The notes under the pieces were generated by a model. That model searched no databases and was not told where the DNA came from. It saw nothing but the letters and a program-made list of their open reading frames with translations. The translations under genes and the position numbers were made by a program. This document shows, in pieces, positions 23,639 to 30,807 of a stretch of 32,513 bases of DNA. The stretch comes from a virus. The number at the start of each line of letters is the position of its first letter. Positions within the stretch are counted from its first letter, which is position 1. The DNA lies in the IMG/VR virus record IMGVR_UViG_3300024520_000313, positions 1-32,513 of that record, one strand, 5' to 3'.

Positions 23639-26032
23639 TCAGGCTGGCTCTTCAACCGACTCGATCCCGCTCATCATCTTATCCTTGTCACGATTAATTT
23701 TAATCGTTTTCTTGACCTTTCCCGAAGTGTTATCAATGACCACATTAAGAACCATCGGCTCTTTAGATTCCTTCGCTACTGGTGCCTCGGTAGACTCAGG
23801 CTCTGAAGCCTTTGCCTCGATTTCCTTATCCTTCAATTCCAGTAACCGCTCATGTTTTATCAGGTCGGTTTCGGAATTGATTTCGTTCCGTTCAATGATG
23901 CGTGCTGTCTCTTCGTGCATCATACGGATTTTCTGGGCTTCGTCACGGGCCTGATTATCCATTTGCGCCTGTTTCTTCGCCTCGATCTTAGCCATTTCGA
24001 TTTCTTTATTCATGATCATCTTGTTAGCTTCCAGCTCAGCAGTGGCCTGATCAGCTTCAGACTTGATTGCCAAGCGCTGGCTCTCACCTTGCTGCTTGAC
24101 CTGTTCCAGTGCCATGGCAGCTTCAGCCTTGATCTGTTCTGGATCAGGCGGTGGATTCTCGGCAGCTTGTTTCTGGCGCTCAAGTATGACCTCGCGAGTC
24201 GGCACAATGCCTTCAAGATCGAAGTCCTTCGCGGTAGCCCGGAGAATATCGGCCCTGCCCTCAACACCGATGATCTGCATATCAATTTCATTATTGGTGA
24301 TGGCAAGAAACTCGTTACGCCGGGACTGAGCCATATCTTTCAGCAGTAGCGCGTTAGCCCCGCGTGCGACGATCTTCGCATCGCCCTGTATGGACTTGTC
24401 ATTGGTCGTGATCATATTGTAGTAGTACATCATTTCGATTGCAGGACTGGTTACCCCGAAATCAAAGGTACCAATCGCGGCCTTGATGCCTTTCGCGGCT
24501 GAGTTCATCAGCATGGACAGGCCGGATGCAGTACTACCCGCACCACTTACCTTGTCGTTGCCGTGGCTGTAACGCGGGATACTGGTCGCATCGTCGGCTT
24601 TTTGCTCAAACCGGTCATAGACGGTCAGCAATTCATTCGCATTGGAGTCAGGCTGGAAAAATTGCAGGGCTGAGCCACCGCCCATTTCACTACCCTTGGT
24701 CTGCCAGACCTTCCATGGGTAGATTTCAAGTGCGTTCTCCAGCGGGGAAAGGCGCTCGTAGTTCACTTCCAGCATAGGGCCGGACGCCATACCCATGTTG
24801 TTGACCAGTGCGCGGGCGGTCGCGTTACAGAACTCCTGAATATCATTCATCAGGTATCTGATCGAGTTACCCCAGAACGCACCCGGTATCGGGTCATAAC
24901 AAGCCTTGTGGTAAGGTCGGCGTGCCAGTGGATCGTTATTCAGGGTTGCCCGGATAATGTAGCGTCCAATCAGGATCGCATCGATCTGGTACTCGGCTTC
25001 GGTGTCTTCAACTTCGATACCCCACTCCAGCAGGTCTGACCCCTGTACCGGCCCCCAGTAATGAAGTCCGTCGATCAGTCCGTTCTTGCCGTCACGCCAC
25101 CAGTGGAAGTGGTTCTCGTTTTCGTTACGCTCGGTATCGTTCCACAGCCATTGGCGCAGACCGGTCTTGTACTCAACCAGAACATTCCTGATTTCTTCAT
25201 CTTTGTAGCCGGGTACACCGATCATGTTGTACAGCTCACCGCGCTCGAAGCGTATATGCTCGATCAGGTGGCCGTCATTAACATTGTTCGCTTCAGGGCT
25301 TGGATAAATATCAAACGGGCTGACACGAATGAACTCTGGCTGCAATTCCTTGGTGATTTTGGGCTTCATGGAGCCGAAATTCTGCTTCCACTTCAGGGTC
25401 GTGCGATTTTTCAGAAACGGGCCTTTCAGGATGCAGGCACTAAACGTACAAAAATCATCGATCAGTTCATTCATGGTACCGGCGAACTTGCTCTCAGCAA
25501 GCTGGTCGGTAATCTTGCGCTCCATTTTCTGGGCCGATAGCTTGGCCTGCTCATTCATTTCAAGCGCCAGATATTCCTGCAACTGTAAAAATTCCAGCTC
25601 GCCGCCGCCAGCAGCCTCTACCCGCTCGGATACCAGCTTGACCGCCCATGGTGGTAGTTCGGGCAGGGGTGTTGGCTCGATACCCCACGCCTTGCCATCT
25701 TCAGGCAGGGCAATATCCTTGATCCAGTTAGCTGCGGCCCGCTGCTTGGTAGCCGTGATGAACATGTAGATTTCACTGCCGCCCTGATTCCGAATAGCCT
25801 GTAATTTTACCGGGTGATACTCACCGTTACGCGCACGAAGGTCTTCAAGCAATCCTTCCTCGATGCGTAGTTTTGCATTGCGGTTAATTTCCCAGTGGTG
25901 CTGGATGTGTCGCGTAAGCTGCGATTGTGTCAGCTCTTCCAGCTCTTCGGGTAGTTCGTTGTCGAGCGGTAGATCAGCACCGGGGATGACCCGAACCAGC
26001 CCAAAGGATTGTCTTGCGGATGATTGAGCCAT
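23639..26032 (-). CDS. Portal protein (797 aa)
   Basis: This large protein directly follows the terminase gene set. Its N-terminal third has RNGEYHPVKLQAIRNQGGSE, the centre has IRYLMNDIQEFCNATARALV and SGAGSTASGLSMLMNSAAKG, and about 640-750 is a long Glu/Lys-rich coiled coil. These are the wing, stem and crown-like parts of podovirus portals. The SGAGSTASGLSMLM segment recurs in portals of marine podoviruses. It forms the dodecameric DNA channel. The C-terminal tail ends near 23639, and AGGA lies about eight bases before the ATG. Confidence 0.88.
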   Translation of the reverse strand: MAQSSARQSFGLVRVIPGADLPLDNELPEELEELTQSQLTRHIQHHWEINRNAKLRIEEGLLEDLRARNGEYHPVKLQAIRNQGGSEIYMFITATKQRAAANWIKDIALPEDGKAWGIEPTPLPELPPWAVKLVSERVEAAGGGELEFLQLQEYLALEMNEQAKLSAQKMERKITDQLAESKFAGTMNELIDDFCTFSACILKGPFLKNRTTLKWKQNFGSMKPKITKELQPEFIRVSPFDIYPSPEANNVNDGHLIEHIRFERGELYNMIGVPGYKDEEIRNVLVEYKTGLRQWLWNDTERNENENHFHWWRDGKNGLIDGLHYWGPVQGSDLLEWGIEVEDTEAEYQIDAILIGRYIIRATLNNDPLARRPYHKACYDPIPGAFWGNSIRYLMNDIQEFCNATARALVNNMGMASGPMLEVNYERLSPLENALEIYPWKVWQTKGSEMGGGSALQFFQPDSNANELLTVYDRFEQKADDATSIPRYSHGNDKVSGAGSTASGLSMLMNSAAKGIKAAIGTFDFGVTSPAIEMMYYYNMITTNDKSIQGDAKIVARGANALLLKDMAQSRRNEFLAITNNEIDMQIIGVEGRADILRATAKDFDLEGIVPTREVILERQKQAAENPPPDPEQIKAEAAMALEQVKQQGESQRLAIKSEADQATAELEANKMIMNKEIEMAKIEAKKQAQMDNQARDEAQKIRMMHEETARIIERNEINSETDLIKHERLLELKDKEIEAKASEPESTEAPVAKESKEPMVLNVVIDNTSGKVKKTIKINRDKDKMMSGIESVEEPA

Positions 26033-26033
26033 G

Positions 26034-26330
26034 TTAGTGTCCTACTACGATTCGTCGTTGATTGAAGGCGTGTTCTTCCATCGCCTCGTTGATCGCGCTG
26101 ATATCATCAAACAAGGTATCAAGGTAGTGCTTGTCGGCCAGCATTTTCATGACATCGATATCAACCTGTATTTCCTGCTCATTGAAGCAGGTGATAATAA
26201 TAAGTATGTGCCCCTCGGACTTTCGCCCCTCCTTGCCTTTGAGCGCCCTGACAGACAGGACAAGGCCGGACAGCTTCGACTTGATGCCGTCGATCACGGG
26301 CTGCACATTAACATCAACCATGCGAACCAT
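26034..26330 (-). CDS. Small protein between terminase and portal (98 aa)
   Basis: Begins MVRMVDVNVQPVIDGIKSKL, then a beta segment (GHILIIITCFNEQEIQVDID) and a C-terminal acidic helix. I start it at the ATG at 26330, which shares its last base with the terminase TAA (TAATG); a longer in-frame version inside the terminase gene has no ribosome site. Function unknown; the position suggests packaging or portal assembly. Confidence 0.6.
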   Translation of the reverse strand: MVRMVDVNVQPVIDGIKSKLSGLVLSVRALKGKEGRKSEGHILIIITCFNEQEIQVDIDVMKMLADKHYLDTLFDDISAINEAMEEHAFNQRRIVVGH

Positions 26331-27781
26331 TATGTCCACCCGGCGGCAGTTACCCGTCTTGCAGGCCGGGGTTGTGCCTTGACGATATGCAGGCCATGCC
26401 GCAGTCGCGCACACAGGTATTGCAGCGCATCATGCGGGTGCGAGAACTTGTTCTTGGCGGGCTGCTCCTTAAAGCGTTCCTCACCGACCACCTGTACCCG
26501 CTCATACTTGTAACCACCATTGAACCCTTTACGCAGGTTCCGGCAACTGGGATCGATTATAAAGCTCGGCTGACCCTCGCGATCCATCCCCTTCATATAG
26601 TATCGTACCCCGTCGAGCCGTGCGATGACTTCATTGGATTCATCCGGGGCCGACACGGTAGTGATCCCTTCCTGTGCGAGAATGTCCATACAGGAATTAG
26701 CCTCGGTCTGGGTTCGCTGCTTACCAGCCGGGTCGCCCACCGATACCATCTGCATACCGCTGTACTTGTTGGTCAGGTCTGGTTTGACGATATCTCGGGC
26801 AAATTCTCGGATACCCATGTCTTCAGTACACCATTCTTGGACAATTCTAAGTTGACCGTGGGGGGATAATTGGCCCGCAATACAGGATGGCGTAAGTCCG
26901 TAATCCCAACCGATATATAAGGGCACGCCTTTATATAGTTCAAGCGGTTCTTTCGAGCAATGGATGTCATCGTTGTACTCCCCGTAAACCGGTTTGCCAT
27001 CATGAATAGACCCATACAGGCCCAGAATATAAACTGAAATCCAGTCTTTATCCTTACCAAATACCTGTCGTAGCCAGTACTCAAAACCCAGTGGCTGGTT
27101 GATTACGTTCTCAGCTTCGGGGTTTGGTACATACCTGCCATCTTCTTTTTCGATCAGGGCCGGTGGCTGGTGAAAAAAATCATAGCCCTGTGGTAGCTTC
27201 TCTTCAGCCAGACTGTAATACCAGTGATCGTCGTCCGGCGGATTCGTGTCCATAATGATTCCTGACCACGTAGGCCCGCCGTTTCGCTTGGCCGGGTATC
27301 TGCCGACACGTCCTGTAGCACCGTCCAAGATTTGTTTCGGTATTTCGCGTACTTCATTCAACCATGCTCCGGTCAGTTCCAGTGACAGTAGTTTCTTCAC
27401 GTCACCGGGTTTGTCAAGGGCCAGAAACATGATCTCCATTTCAACTATGGTTCCGTCAGGTAAAGGGACTGTCAGGTAGCCGGTGATCGGCGGTGCCCAG
27501 TTGATTCGACAGATTTCACTCGGAAACCAGTCTTCAAAGGTCTTGATGGTGGTTGATTTTAATTCGGGGTAGGTGTTTCTGATTGCAGCCCATCTGGACT
27601 TGCGAATAAACCGGTTACCGTACTGGTGTGGTTCCTGTGCCACCGACTTGGCATACATTTCAATCGTGCAGGCTACGGATTTCCCAGAGCCGATTGGCCC
27701 CATGATACCGCGCACGAAGTTATCGCTTGCGTGAAATTTGGAAGCTGTTGGCTCCGCCTTGTAATCAATTTGAACCGACAC
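26330..27781 (-). CDS. terL: Terminase large subunit (483 aa)
   Basis: Packages phage DNA using ATP and cuts it with a nuclease domain. Walker A is GPIGSGKS at residues 28-35. The Walker B region reads LTGAWLNEVREI (about 136-147), with Asn142-Glu143 where many terminases have Asp-Glu; this NE form is known in podovirus terminases. In the C-terminal nuclease domain, acidic residues of the RNase H-like fold are seen in YIGWDYG (about residue 288), VGDPAG (about 350) and PHDALQYL (about 450). It starts at GTG, supported by GGGGAG seven bases upstream. The small subunit overlaps its 5' end, a standard packaging pair. Confidence 0.93.
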   Translation of the reverse strand: MSVQIDYKAEPTASKFHASDNFVRGIMGPIGSGKSVACTIEMYAKSVAQEPHQYGNRFIRKSRWAAIRNTYPELKSTTIKTFEDWFPSEICRINWAPPITGYLTVPLPDGTIVEMEIMFLALDKPGDVKKLLSLELTGAWLNEVREIPKQILDGATGRVGRYPAKRNGGPTWSGIIMDTNPPDDDHWYYSLAEEKLPQGYDFFHQPPALIEKEDGRYVPNPEAENVINQPLGFEYWLRQVFGKDKDWISVYILGLYGSIHDGKPVYGEYNDDIHCSKEPLELYKGVPLYIGWDYGLTPSCIAGQLSPHGQLRIVQEWCTEDMGIREFARDIVKPDLTNKYSGMQMVSVGDPAGKQRTQTEANSCMDILAQEGITTVSAPDESNEVIARLDGVRYYMKGMDREGQPSFIIDPSCRNLRKGFNGGYKYERVQVVGEERFKEQPAKNKFSHPHDALQYLCARLRHGLHIVKAQPRPARRVTAAGWT

Positions 27782-28283
27782 GCTTGAACTCCCCCTCGAT
27801 AACTGGTTTGTCGTTGCCGAGATCGATATTCATCACCACGTTCATTGCCGCCGCATCCACTTTCTCGGAGAACATCTTCATATGCTTGCCGATCAGTTCA
27901 AGGGCGCGGGTAGCGCCCGAAGCGTCGAATTTTGCGTATACGGGTACCGCCTCTTTATCACCTTCATCATTATCGCGTTCCCACTTCCAGACAGGTTCCG
28001 CTTCCATGCAACGGTCATGGATATCCCGCAGCCGTGCAATCACCCAGTCCTGATCCATTTCCATGCGTTTCTCACGCGCTTCCATCAGGGTGAATATGTA
28101 GGCACGTACTTCGGTCTTCTCCAGAAGGCGGCTGGCCTGAATCGTGGCACTTGCTTTCTTGATATCCGGGTTCAGTTTCCAGTAGGCCGCTGTTGCGTCC
28201 ATTTTTGGATCAGACACCAGAAAATGACAGAAGTTATGCTGGGCTGGTGGTAGCCCGCTCTTGGTTGCGACAACAAGTTTCAT
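27765..28283 (-). CDS. terS: Terminase small subunit (172 aa)
   Basis: The segment LPPAQHNFCHFLVSDPKMDA, then AAYWKLNPDIKKASATIQAS and RLLEKTEVRAYIFTLMEARE, is the DNA-binding helix-turn-helix layout of the Terminase_2 family. It recognises the packaging site and recruits the large subunit. The middle (WVIARLRDIHDRCMEAEPVW, ASGATRALELIGKHMKMFSE) continues the family pattern. I start at ATG 28283, which shares a base with the upstream TGA; a TTG one codon earlier is also in frame. Its C-terminus overlaps the large-subunit start. Confidence 0.85.
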   Translation of the reverse strand: MKLVVATKSGLPPAQHNFCHFLVSDPKMDATAAYWKLNPDIKKASATIQASRLLEKTEVRAYIFTLMEAREKRMEMDQDWVIARLRDIHDRCMEAEPVWKWERDNDEGDKEAVPVYAKFDASGATRALELIGKHMKMFSEKVDAAAMNVVMNIDLGNDKPVIEGEFKRVGSN

Positions 28284-28501
28284 CAATAGCTACCTGCTCC
28301 GTTTCCTACACCCCCGACACTGCCACCCGTGGAACCGGGGGTGTCGGATACACGGTTGTTCCGGCCTAATCGCTTGGATGACATCAGTTTTCGGGAGTTC
28401 ACGCTACGCCCGTTCACGGTCTTCATCGAGCGATGACCGATATACCCCTGACCCGAAGGCTCACCATGCGTGGGTGAATTAGAGTATAAAGTCGCGCTCA
28501 C
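28283..28501 (-). CDS. Small Ser/Gly/Arg-rich protein before the terminase (72 aa)
   Basis: Composition is Ser, Gly, Arg and Asn, probably disordered, ending in GSTGGSVGGVGNGAGSY. It starts at GTG with GGGAG six bases ahead and overlaps the previous gene as GTGA. It belongs to a run of five small, mostly basic genes ahead of the terminase, all translated in tandem. No known motif. Candidate roles are minor head decoration, DNA condensation or packaging helper. Confidence 0.5.
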   Translation of the reverse strand: MSATLYSNSPTHGEPSGQGYIGHRSMKTVNGRSVNSRKLMSSKRLGRNNRVSDTPGSTGGSVGGVGNGAGSY

Positions 28502-28707
28502 TTGGCGCTCCCGGTTTGCCGGATACCCCCACCTAACTGCTGGTCTGACATCAGAACGGCTTTCGAGTCATCCTGCTTCATGCGGGTCTTGAAATAAGGC
28601 ATCACCTTGGCTTGCAGGAGCTTCTTGATCCCGCCTGCTCCACCCCAGCGTCTGGAATAGGTTTTACCACCGAACTCCGGTGTCTTCGTAGGTACATTGG
28701 AACTCAT
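28498..28707 (-). CDS. Small basic protein (69 aa)
   Basis: Basic, with GGKTYSRRWGGAGGIKKLLQ and KVMPYFKTRMKQDD, probably two short helices joined by Gly. It starts at an ATG two bases after the upstream stop and overlaps the next gene as GTGA. No recognised family. It shares the basic character of its neighbours, hinting at nucleic-acid or capsid interior binding. Confidence 0.5.
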   Translation of the reverse strand: MSSNVPTKTPEFGGKTYSRRWGGAGGIKKLLQAKVMPYFKTRMKQDDSKAVLMSDQQLGGGIRQTGSAK

Positions 28708-28708
28708 A

Positions 28709-29044
28709 TCAACTCCCGGCCTTTTTCTTGGCCTTGGCTTTCTTAGCCTGTAAGTCGGCCCGAATCTTTTCAGCTTGGGCGCGTGTTAAGGTGTCCTGTG
28801 AGGGTCTGAGCAACGGGTTGGAACCAGCCTTGTACAACGGCTTGTTTGATGTCTTCGCAGGGGTAGCAGGGGCTGTTTGTTTCTTCACACTCGTAGCCGC
28901 TACCTTGTCGCGGTTCTTCAGCTTGTCAACCAGTGTCCCTTTATCCGGGGTGAAGAAATCCTTGACCGCTGTTTTGGCACTGTCGTAGGCATCCGTAACA
29001 GTATCCACAATCCCTACCCGTTTAGGACTTTTTGCTTTTGCCAT
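28709..29044 (-). CDS. Small Lys-rich protein (111 aa)
   Basis: The N-terminus MAKAKSPKRVGIVDTVTDAY leads to a helix, then a Lys/Pro/Ala-rich linker, and the last 25 residues are nearly all Lys/Ala/Arg (IRADLQAKKAKAKKKAGS). I start at the ATG at 29044, with GGAG seven bases upstream; a longer in-frame version lacks a ribosome site. A histone-like or scaffolding role is possible from charge alone. Function unknown. Confidence 0.5.
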   Translation of the reverse strand: MAKAKSPKRVGIVDTVTDAYDSAKTAVKDFFTPDKGTLVDKLKNRDKVAATSVKKQTAPATPAKTSNKPLYKAGSNPLLRPSQDTLTRAQAEKIRADLQAKKAKAKKKAGS

Positions 29045-29147
29045 ACGCCTGCTCCAGTTTCTTCGCAAAGGCAACACGGCGGCTCTTCCGAGCTACCGCA
29101 TTGTTCCTCGCTGCACGTTGAACAAGCTTTCGCTTGCGGCCGTCCAT
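29022..29147 (-). CDS. Very short Arg/Lys-rich protein (41 aa)
   Basis: Reads MDGRKRKLVQRAARNNAVAR, then KSRRVAFAKKLEQAYGKSKK S: a single highly basic helix. It starts three bases after the upstream stop and overlaps the 111-aa gene by 23 bases. The ribosome site is poor (GGGG abuts the ATG), so translation may depend on coupling. The strong basic bias, tight packing and fit to the neighbouring genes support a real gene, but shortness limits confidence. Confidence 0.4.
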   Translation of the reverse strand: MDGRKRKLVQRAARNNAVARKSRRVAFAKKLEQAYGKSKKS

Positions 29148-29150
29148 CCC

Positions 29151-29312
29151 CTACTTCTTATGGGTTTGGAACTGCGTAGCAGACTTGGGCGATTTACCGC
29201 CTTTGGTCGCAGGGCCGTAAGCCTTCATCGGAGAAGTCTTCGTACCGATCTTGGCGTTGCCGTGACTACCGGAAGTTTTGTGACCTGAGCCACTATTTCT
29301 TTTACCGTACAT
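29151..29312 (-). CDS. First gene of the leftward block: small basic Gly/Ser protein (53 aa)
   Basis: Reads MYGKRNSGSGHKTSGSHGNA, then KIGTKTSPMKAYGPATKGGK and SPKSATQFQTHKK. It is basic, Gly/Ser/Thr-rich and probably unstructured, with GAGG about eight bases before the ATG. It is the first open frame after the leftward promoter and the first of five small mostly basic genes. Small basic proteins of this kind may bind DNA in the head; no family recognised. Confidence 0.5.
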   Translation of the reverse strand: MYGKRNSGSGHKTSGSHGNAKIGTKTSPMKAYGPATKGGKSPKSATQFQTHKK

Positions 29313-29363
29313 ATCATCATCCTCTTGTATCGACCCGAAGGCCCATGTGATTCATAATACTTC

Positions 29364-29379
29364 AGGGCGGTATTGCCCT
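29364..29379 (-). promoter_or_regulatory. Inverted repeat at the start of the leftward transcript
   Basis: AGGGC-GGTATT-GCCCT is a perfect 5-bp inverted repeat starting at the expected first bases of the leftward transcript. It could form a 5' hairpin that stabilises the mRNA or act as an operator. Confidence 0.35.
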
Positions 29380-29385
29380 TACCGG

Positions 29386-29413
29386 ATTATATACACAGGT
29401 TATCAACATGCAA
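29386..29413 (-). promoter_or_regulatory. Leftward promoter for the virion block
   Basis: On the minus strand a perfect TATAAT (29391-29386) lies 16 bases after TTGCAT (29413-29408), a half-match to the -35 box. The predicted start is near 29379, about 67 bases before the first ATG of the leftward block. A weak -35 with a perfect -10 and a palindrome just upstream suggests an activated promoter. Confidence 0.55.
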
Positions 29414-29424
29414 GTAAAGCTGAT

Positions 29425-29444
29425 TGTCACCGGGTAGTGACAAA
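29425..29444. promoter_or_regulatory. Palindromic operator-like site, copy 1
   Basis: TGTCACC-GGGT-AGTGACAAA. The core TTGTCAC-N6-GTGACAA is a perfect 7-bp palindrome. It lies 11 bases upstream of the leftward -35 box and is repeated almost exactly 79 bases away, differing only in the central four bases. Likely bound by a dimeric regulator, activator or repressor. Confidence 0.6.
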
Positions 29445-29454
29445 AGAATCCAAG

Positions 29455-29470
29455 TATAGGAAAAAACTAT
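29455..29470. repeat. 16-bp direct repeat, copy 1
   Basis: TATAGGAAAAAACTAT; an identical copy lies at 29552-29567. Each copy follows one of the palindromic sites, so a palindrome-plus-TATAGG unit is present twice. Its role could be regulator binding, a phage polymerase promoter or bent DNA. Confidence 0.7.
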
Positions 29471-29503
29471 ATCAGGGCACCCTACTATAGATCACCCCAA
29501 TAA

Positions 29504-29523
29504 TGTCACCATCCAGTGACAAA
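29504..29523. promoter_or_regulatory. Palindromic operator-like site, copy 2
   Basis: TGTCACC-ATCC-AGTGACAAA: identical to copy 1 outside the central four bases. The core TGTCAC-N6-GTGACA is a 6-bp palindrome. Conservation of both arms with a changed centre is what a dimeric DNA-binding protein would select. Confidence 0.6.
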
Positions 29524-29551
29524 GGGTAATACCAATAACAAAGGATTCTAC

Positions 29552-29567
29552 TATAGGAAAAAACTAT
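29552..29567. repeat. 16-bp direct repeat, copy 2
   Basis: Second exact copy of TATAGGAAAAAACTAT, 97 bases from the first, preceded here by CTAC; the CTACTATAG context also occurs at 29482-29490 without the A-run. Confidence 0.7.
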
Positions 29568-29928
29568 GTGAGAATTTGGAAAACCCCTAAAAAATGTGTT
29601 ACCTTGGTCAAGGAACACACGGGGGAAACCAATAAGAATACTCCTGTAGTCTTTCAGGGGAATACCCCAGTAGTCATCCCGGTTCACCCTAACTTCGCTT
29701 CACAGCGCTTCACAAAACCATGCCATGAGCAGTAGGCTCAGCCATAGGCAGTATGACTAGCACCTTCAAGGGATCGCTAAAGCGCTTACCAGCAAAAAAT
29801 TATAAGTAGCCTAGCGTGCATGGGGAGAGGGTATTATAGCTCCCCCCGCGCTGGGACTGGATTTCAGGCGGGTGGGGTCGGGCAAATGATTCCGGTTCCA
29901 TCTTCGTTTATTCCCGTGTGGTTCCATC

Positions 29929-30039
29929 GGTCTGCCGGTCTGGTTGCCGTGCCGCTCTCGGTCTGCCCGTGTTCATCATCGGTCTGCTCGTCAACTGATC
30001 CGCAATCACTCTTCCAGTCTGCCGGGTATGCTGGTCTGC
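29929..30039. repeat. Cluster of GGTCTGC short repeats
   Basis: GGTCTGC or one-base variants occur at 29929, 29937, 29960, 29981, 30016 and 30033, all on the same strand. Spacing is irregular (8, 23, 21, 35, 17). Iteron-like protein binding is one explanation; biased local composition is another. Confidence 0.4.
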
Positions 30040-30132
30040 TCTATATAGGGAATACAGGCTTATTGCTGGATTAGCTTCGGACTGCTCTCATTTCGGCTTC
30101 GTGTACGCTCTTCTAAGCCACGATCTCATACA

Positions 30133-30154
30133 CAGGTATACGTTGGTATGCCTG
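30133..30154. promoter_or_regulatory. 9-bp inverted repeat upstream of the rightward promoter
   Basis: CAGGTATAC-GTTG-GTATGCCTG pairs over nine bases with one G-T wobble. There is no T run, so it is more likely an operator or RNA hairpin than a terminator. It lies about 80 bases before the rightward -35 box. Confidence 0.4.
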
Positions 30155-30235
30155 ATAATTGGATCGCTTAGGATGGATCGGTATATGGTAAGTCCTTGTT
30201 TATAAAGGCTTTGTATAATTAGTGTAATGATTAAC

Positions 30236-30263
30236 TTGACAAGTGTAGCATATGGTTTATACT
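30236..30263 (+). promoter_or_regulatory. Strong rightward sigma70-type promoter
   Basis: TTGACA (30236-30241) and TATACT (30258-30263) are separated by 16 bases: a perfect -35 and a 5/6 -10 box. The transcript would start near 30270 and enter the small-protein operon at 30362. Such a promoter would be used at once by host RNA polymerase, consistent with early genes. Confidence 0.75.
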
Positions 30264-30361
30264 TGTAGGAAGTCAGGCAGTGCATGGAAGGCACACCATC
30301 CCCACCGGAACACTTGACTACTAGCGAATAGAGAACGCTGGGTTAATTAGGAGCTAAACGA

Positions 30362-30460
30362 ATGACTACACTCAAATACATTGCCCTACTTTTTATCGGG
30401 TACACTGGCACTCAGTTATATATGTTCATCGACTCTATCCTTGTTCGGTTCGGAGGGTAA
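30362..30460 (+). CDS. Short membrane peptide, first gene of the rightward operon (32 aa)
   Basis: Reads MTTLKYIALLFIGYTGTQLY MFIDSILVRFGG, with one hydrophobic segment covering residues about 6-27. AGGAG lies eight bases before the ATG. It ends five bases before the next ATG, and its last codons contain that gene's GGAGG site. Small membrane peptides at the head of early operons often target the host envelope or other phages, but no function is known here. Confidence 0.5.
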   Translation: MTTLKYIALLFIGYTGTQLYMFIDSILVRFGG

Positions 30461-30465
30461 ACGAT

Positions 30466-30807
30466 ATGAGCATAATCAATTCCAACAAGTCCTGCATCAT
30501 TGACGACCGACCTACTACCAAGTCAATTACCCTGACATTCCATTCCGATAGCGGTCACGGGTGGCTGGCTGTACCTGTAGACATGCTGCGTGAGTTACAC
30601 GTCGATCAGGACATCAGCATCTATTCTTACCTGCAAGCTGGCTATGCATACCTTGAAGAGGACTGCGATCTTTCCACCTTTATGATTGCTGCCAAGCATC
30701 ACGGCTACCATGTCAACTTTGTTGATAGTCACGTCGATGGTGATAGCTTTGTTCGCTCACTTCCCCGCTATATCAATCATCCCGACGACTGCACAGGGGG
30801 CTTCTAA
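30466..30807 (+). CDS. Early-operon protein of unknown function (113 aa)
   Basis: Contains FHSDSGHGWLAVPVDMLREL, SIYSYLQAGYAYLEEDCDLS and a C-terminal acidic segment (NHPDDCTGGF). I recall similar GHGWLxVP...YLEEDCD proteins in other phages and plasmids, always of unknown function. The aromatic-rich, acidic sequence suggests a small globular fold, possibly a protein-binding or DNA-mimic type; this is conjecture. GGAGG precedes it, and its stop overlaps the next start (TAATG). Confidence 0.65.
   Translation: MSIINSNKSCIIDDRPTTKSITLTFHSDSGHGWLAVPVDMLRELHVDQDISIYSYLQAGYAYLEEDCDLSTFMIAAKHHGYHVNFVDSHVDGDSFVRSLPRYINHPDDCTGGF

Larger units (their letters stand above)
29313..30361. other. Divergent intergenic control region
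   Basis: About 1 kb separates the leftward virion block from the rightward operon. I see no convincing gene: open frames here lack ribosome sites and have unlikely composition. Besides the promoters, palindromes and 16-bp repeats listed separately, it holds short inverted repeats GGGG-AATA-CCCC (29657-29668) and TGAGC-AGTAG-GCTCA (29726-29740), and a tandem CGCTTCACA pair at 29696-29714. It may also contain an origin or packaging site. Two DnaA-box-like 9-mers with one mismatch each sit near 29389-29409, too weak to call. Confidence 0.7.

Noticed and set aside
29389-29409. Two DnaA-box-like 9-mers
   Set aside because: Each has one mismatch, and the region overlaps the promoter; two weak matches in 1 kb are not enough to call an origin.
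29657-29668. GGGG-AATA-CCCC as a terminator
   Set aside because: Only a 4-bp stem and no T run on either strand.
29472-29687. Open frame on the minus strand in the control region (71 aa)
   Set aside because: No ribosome site, odd composition, and it overlaps the palindromes and both 16-bp repeats; more likely non-coding.
29820-30074. Open frame on the plus strand (84 aa) over the GGTCTGC cluster
   Set aside because: No ribosome site before the ATG; the sequence is biased by the short repeats and lacks protein-like features.
30088-30294. Minus-strand open frame over the rightward promoter
   Set aside because: It would cross the promoter in the opposite direction and has no ribosome site.
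30284-30331. 15-aa leader-type open frame in the early transcript leader
   Set aside because: Too short and without a convincing ribosome site; could be a leader peptide but cannot be supported.
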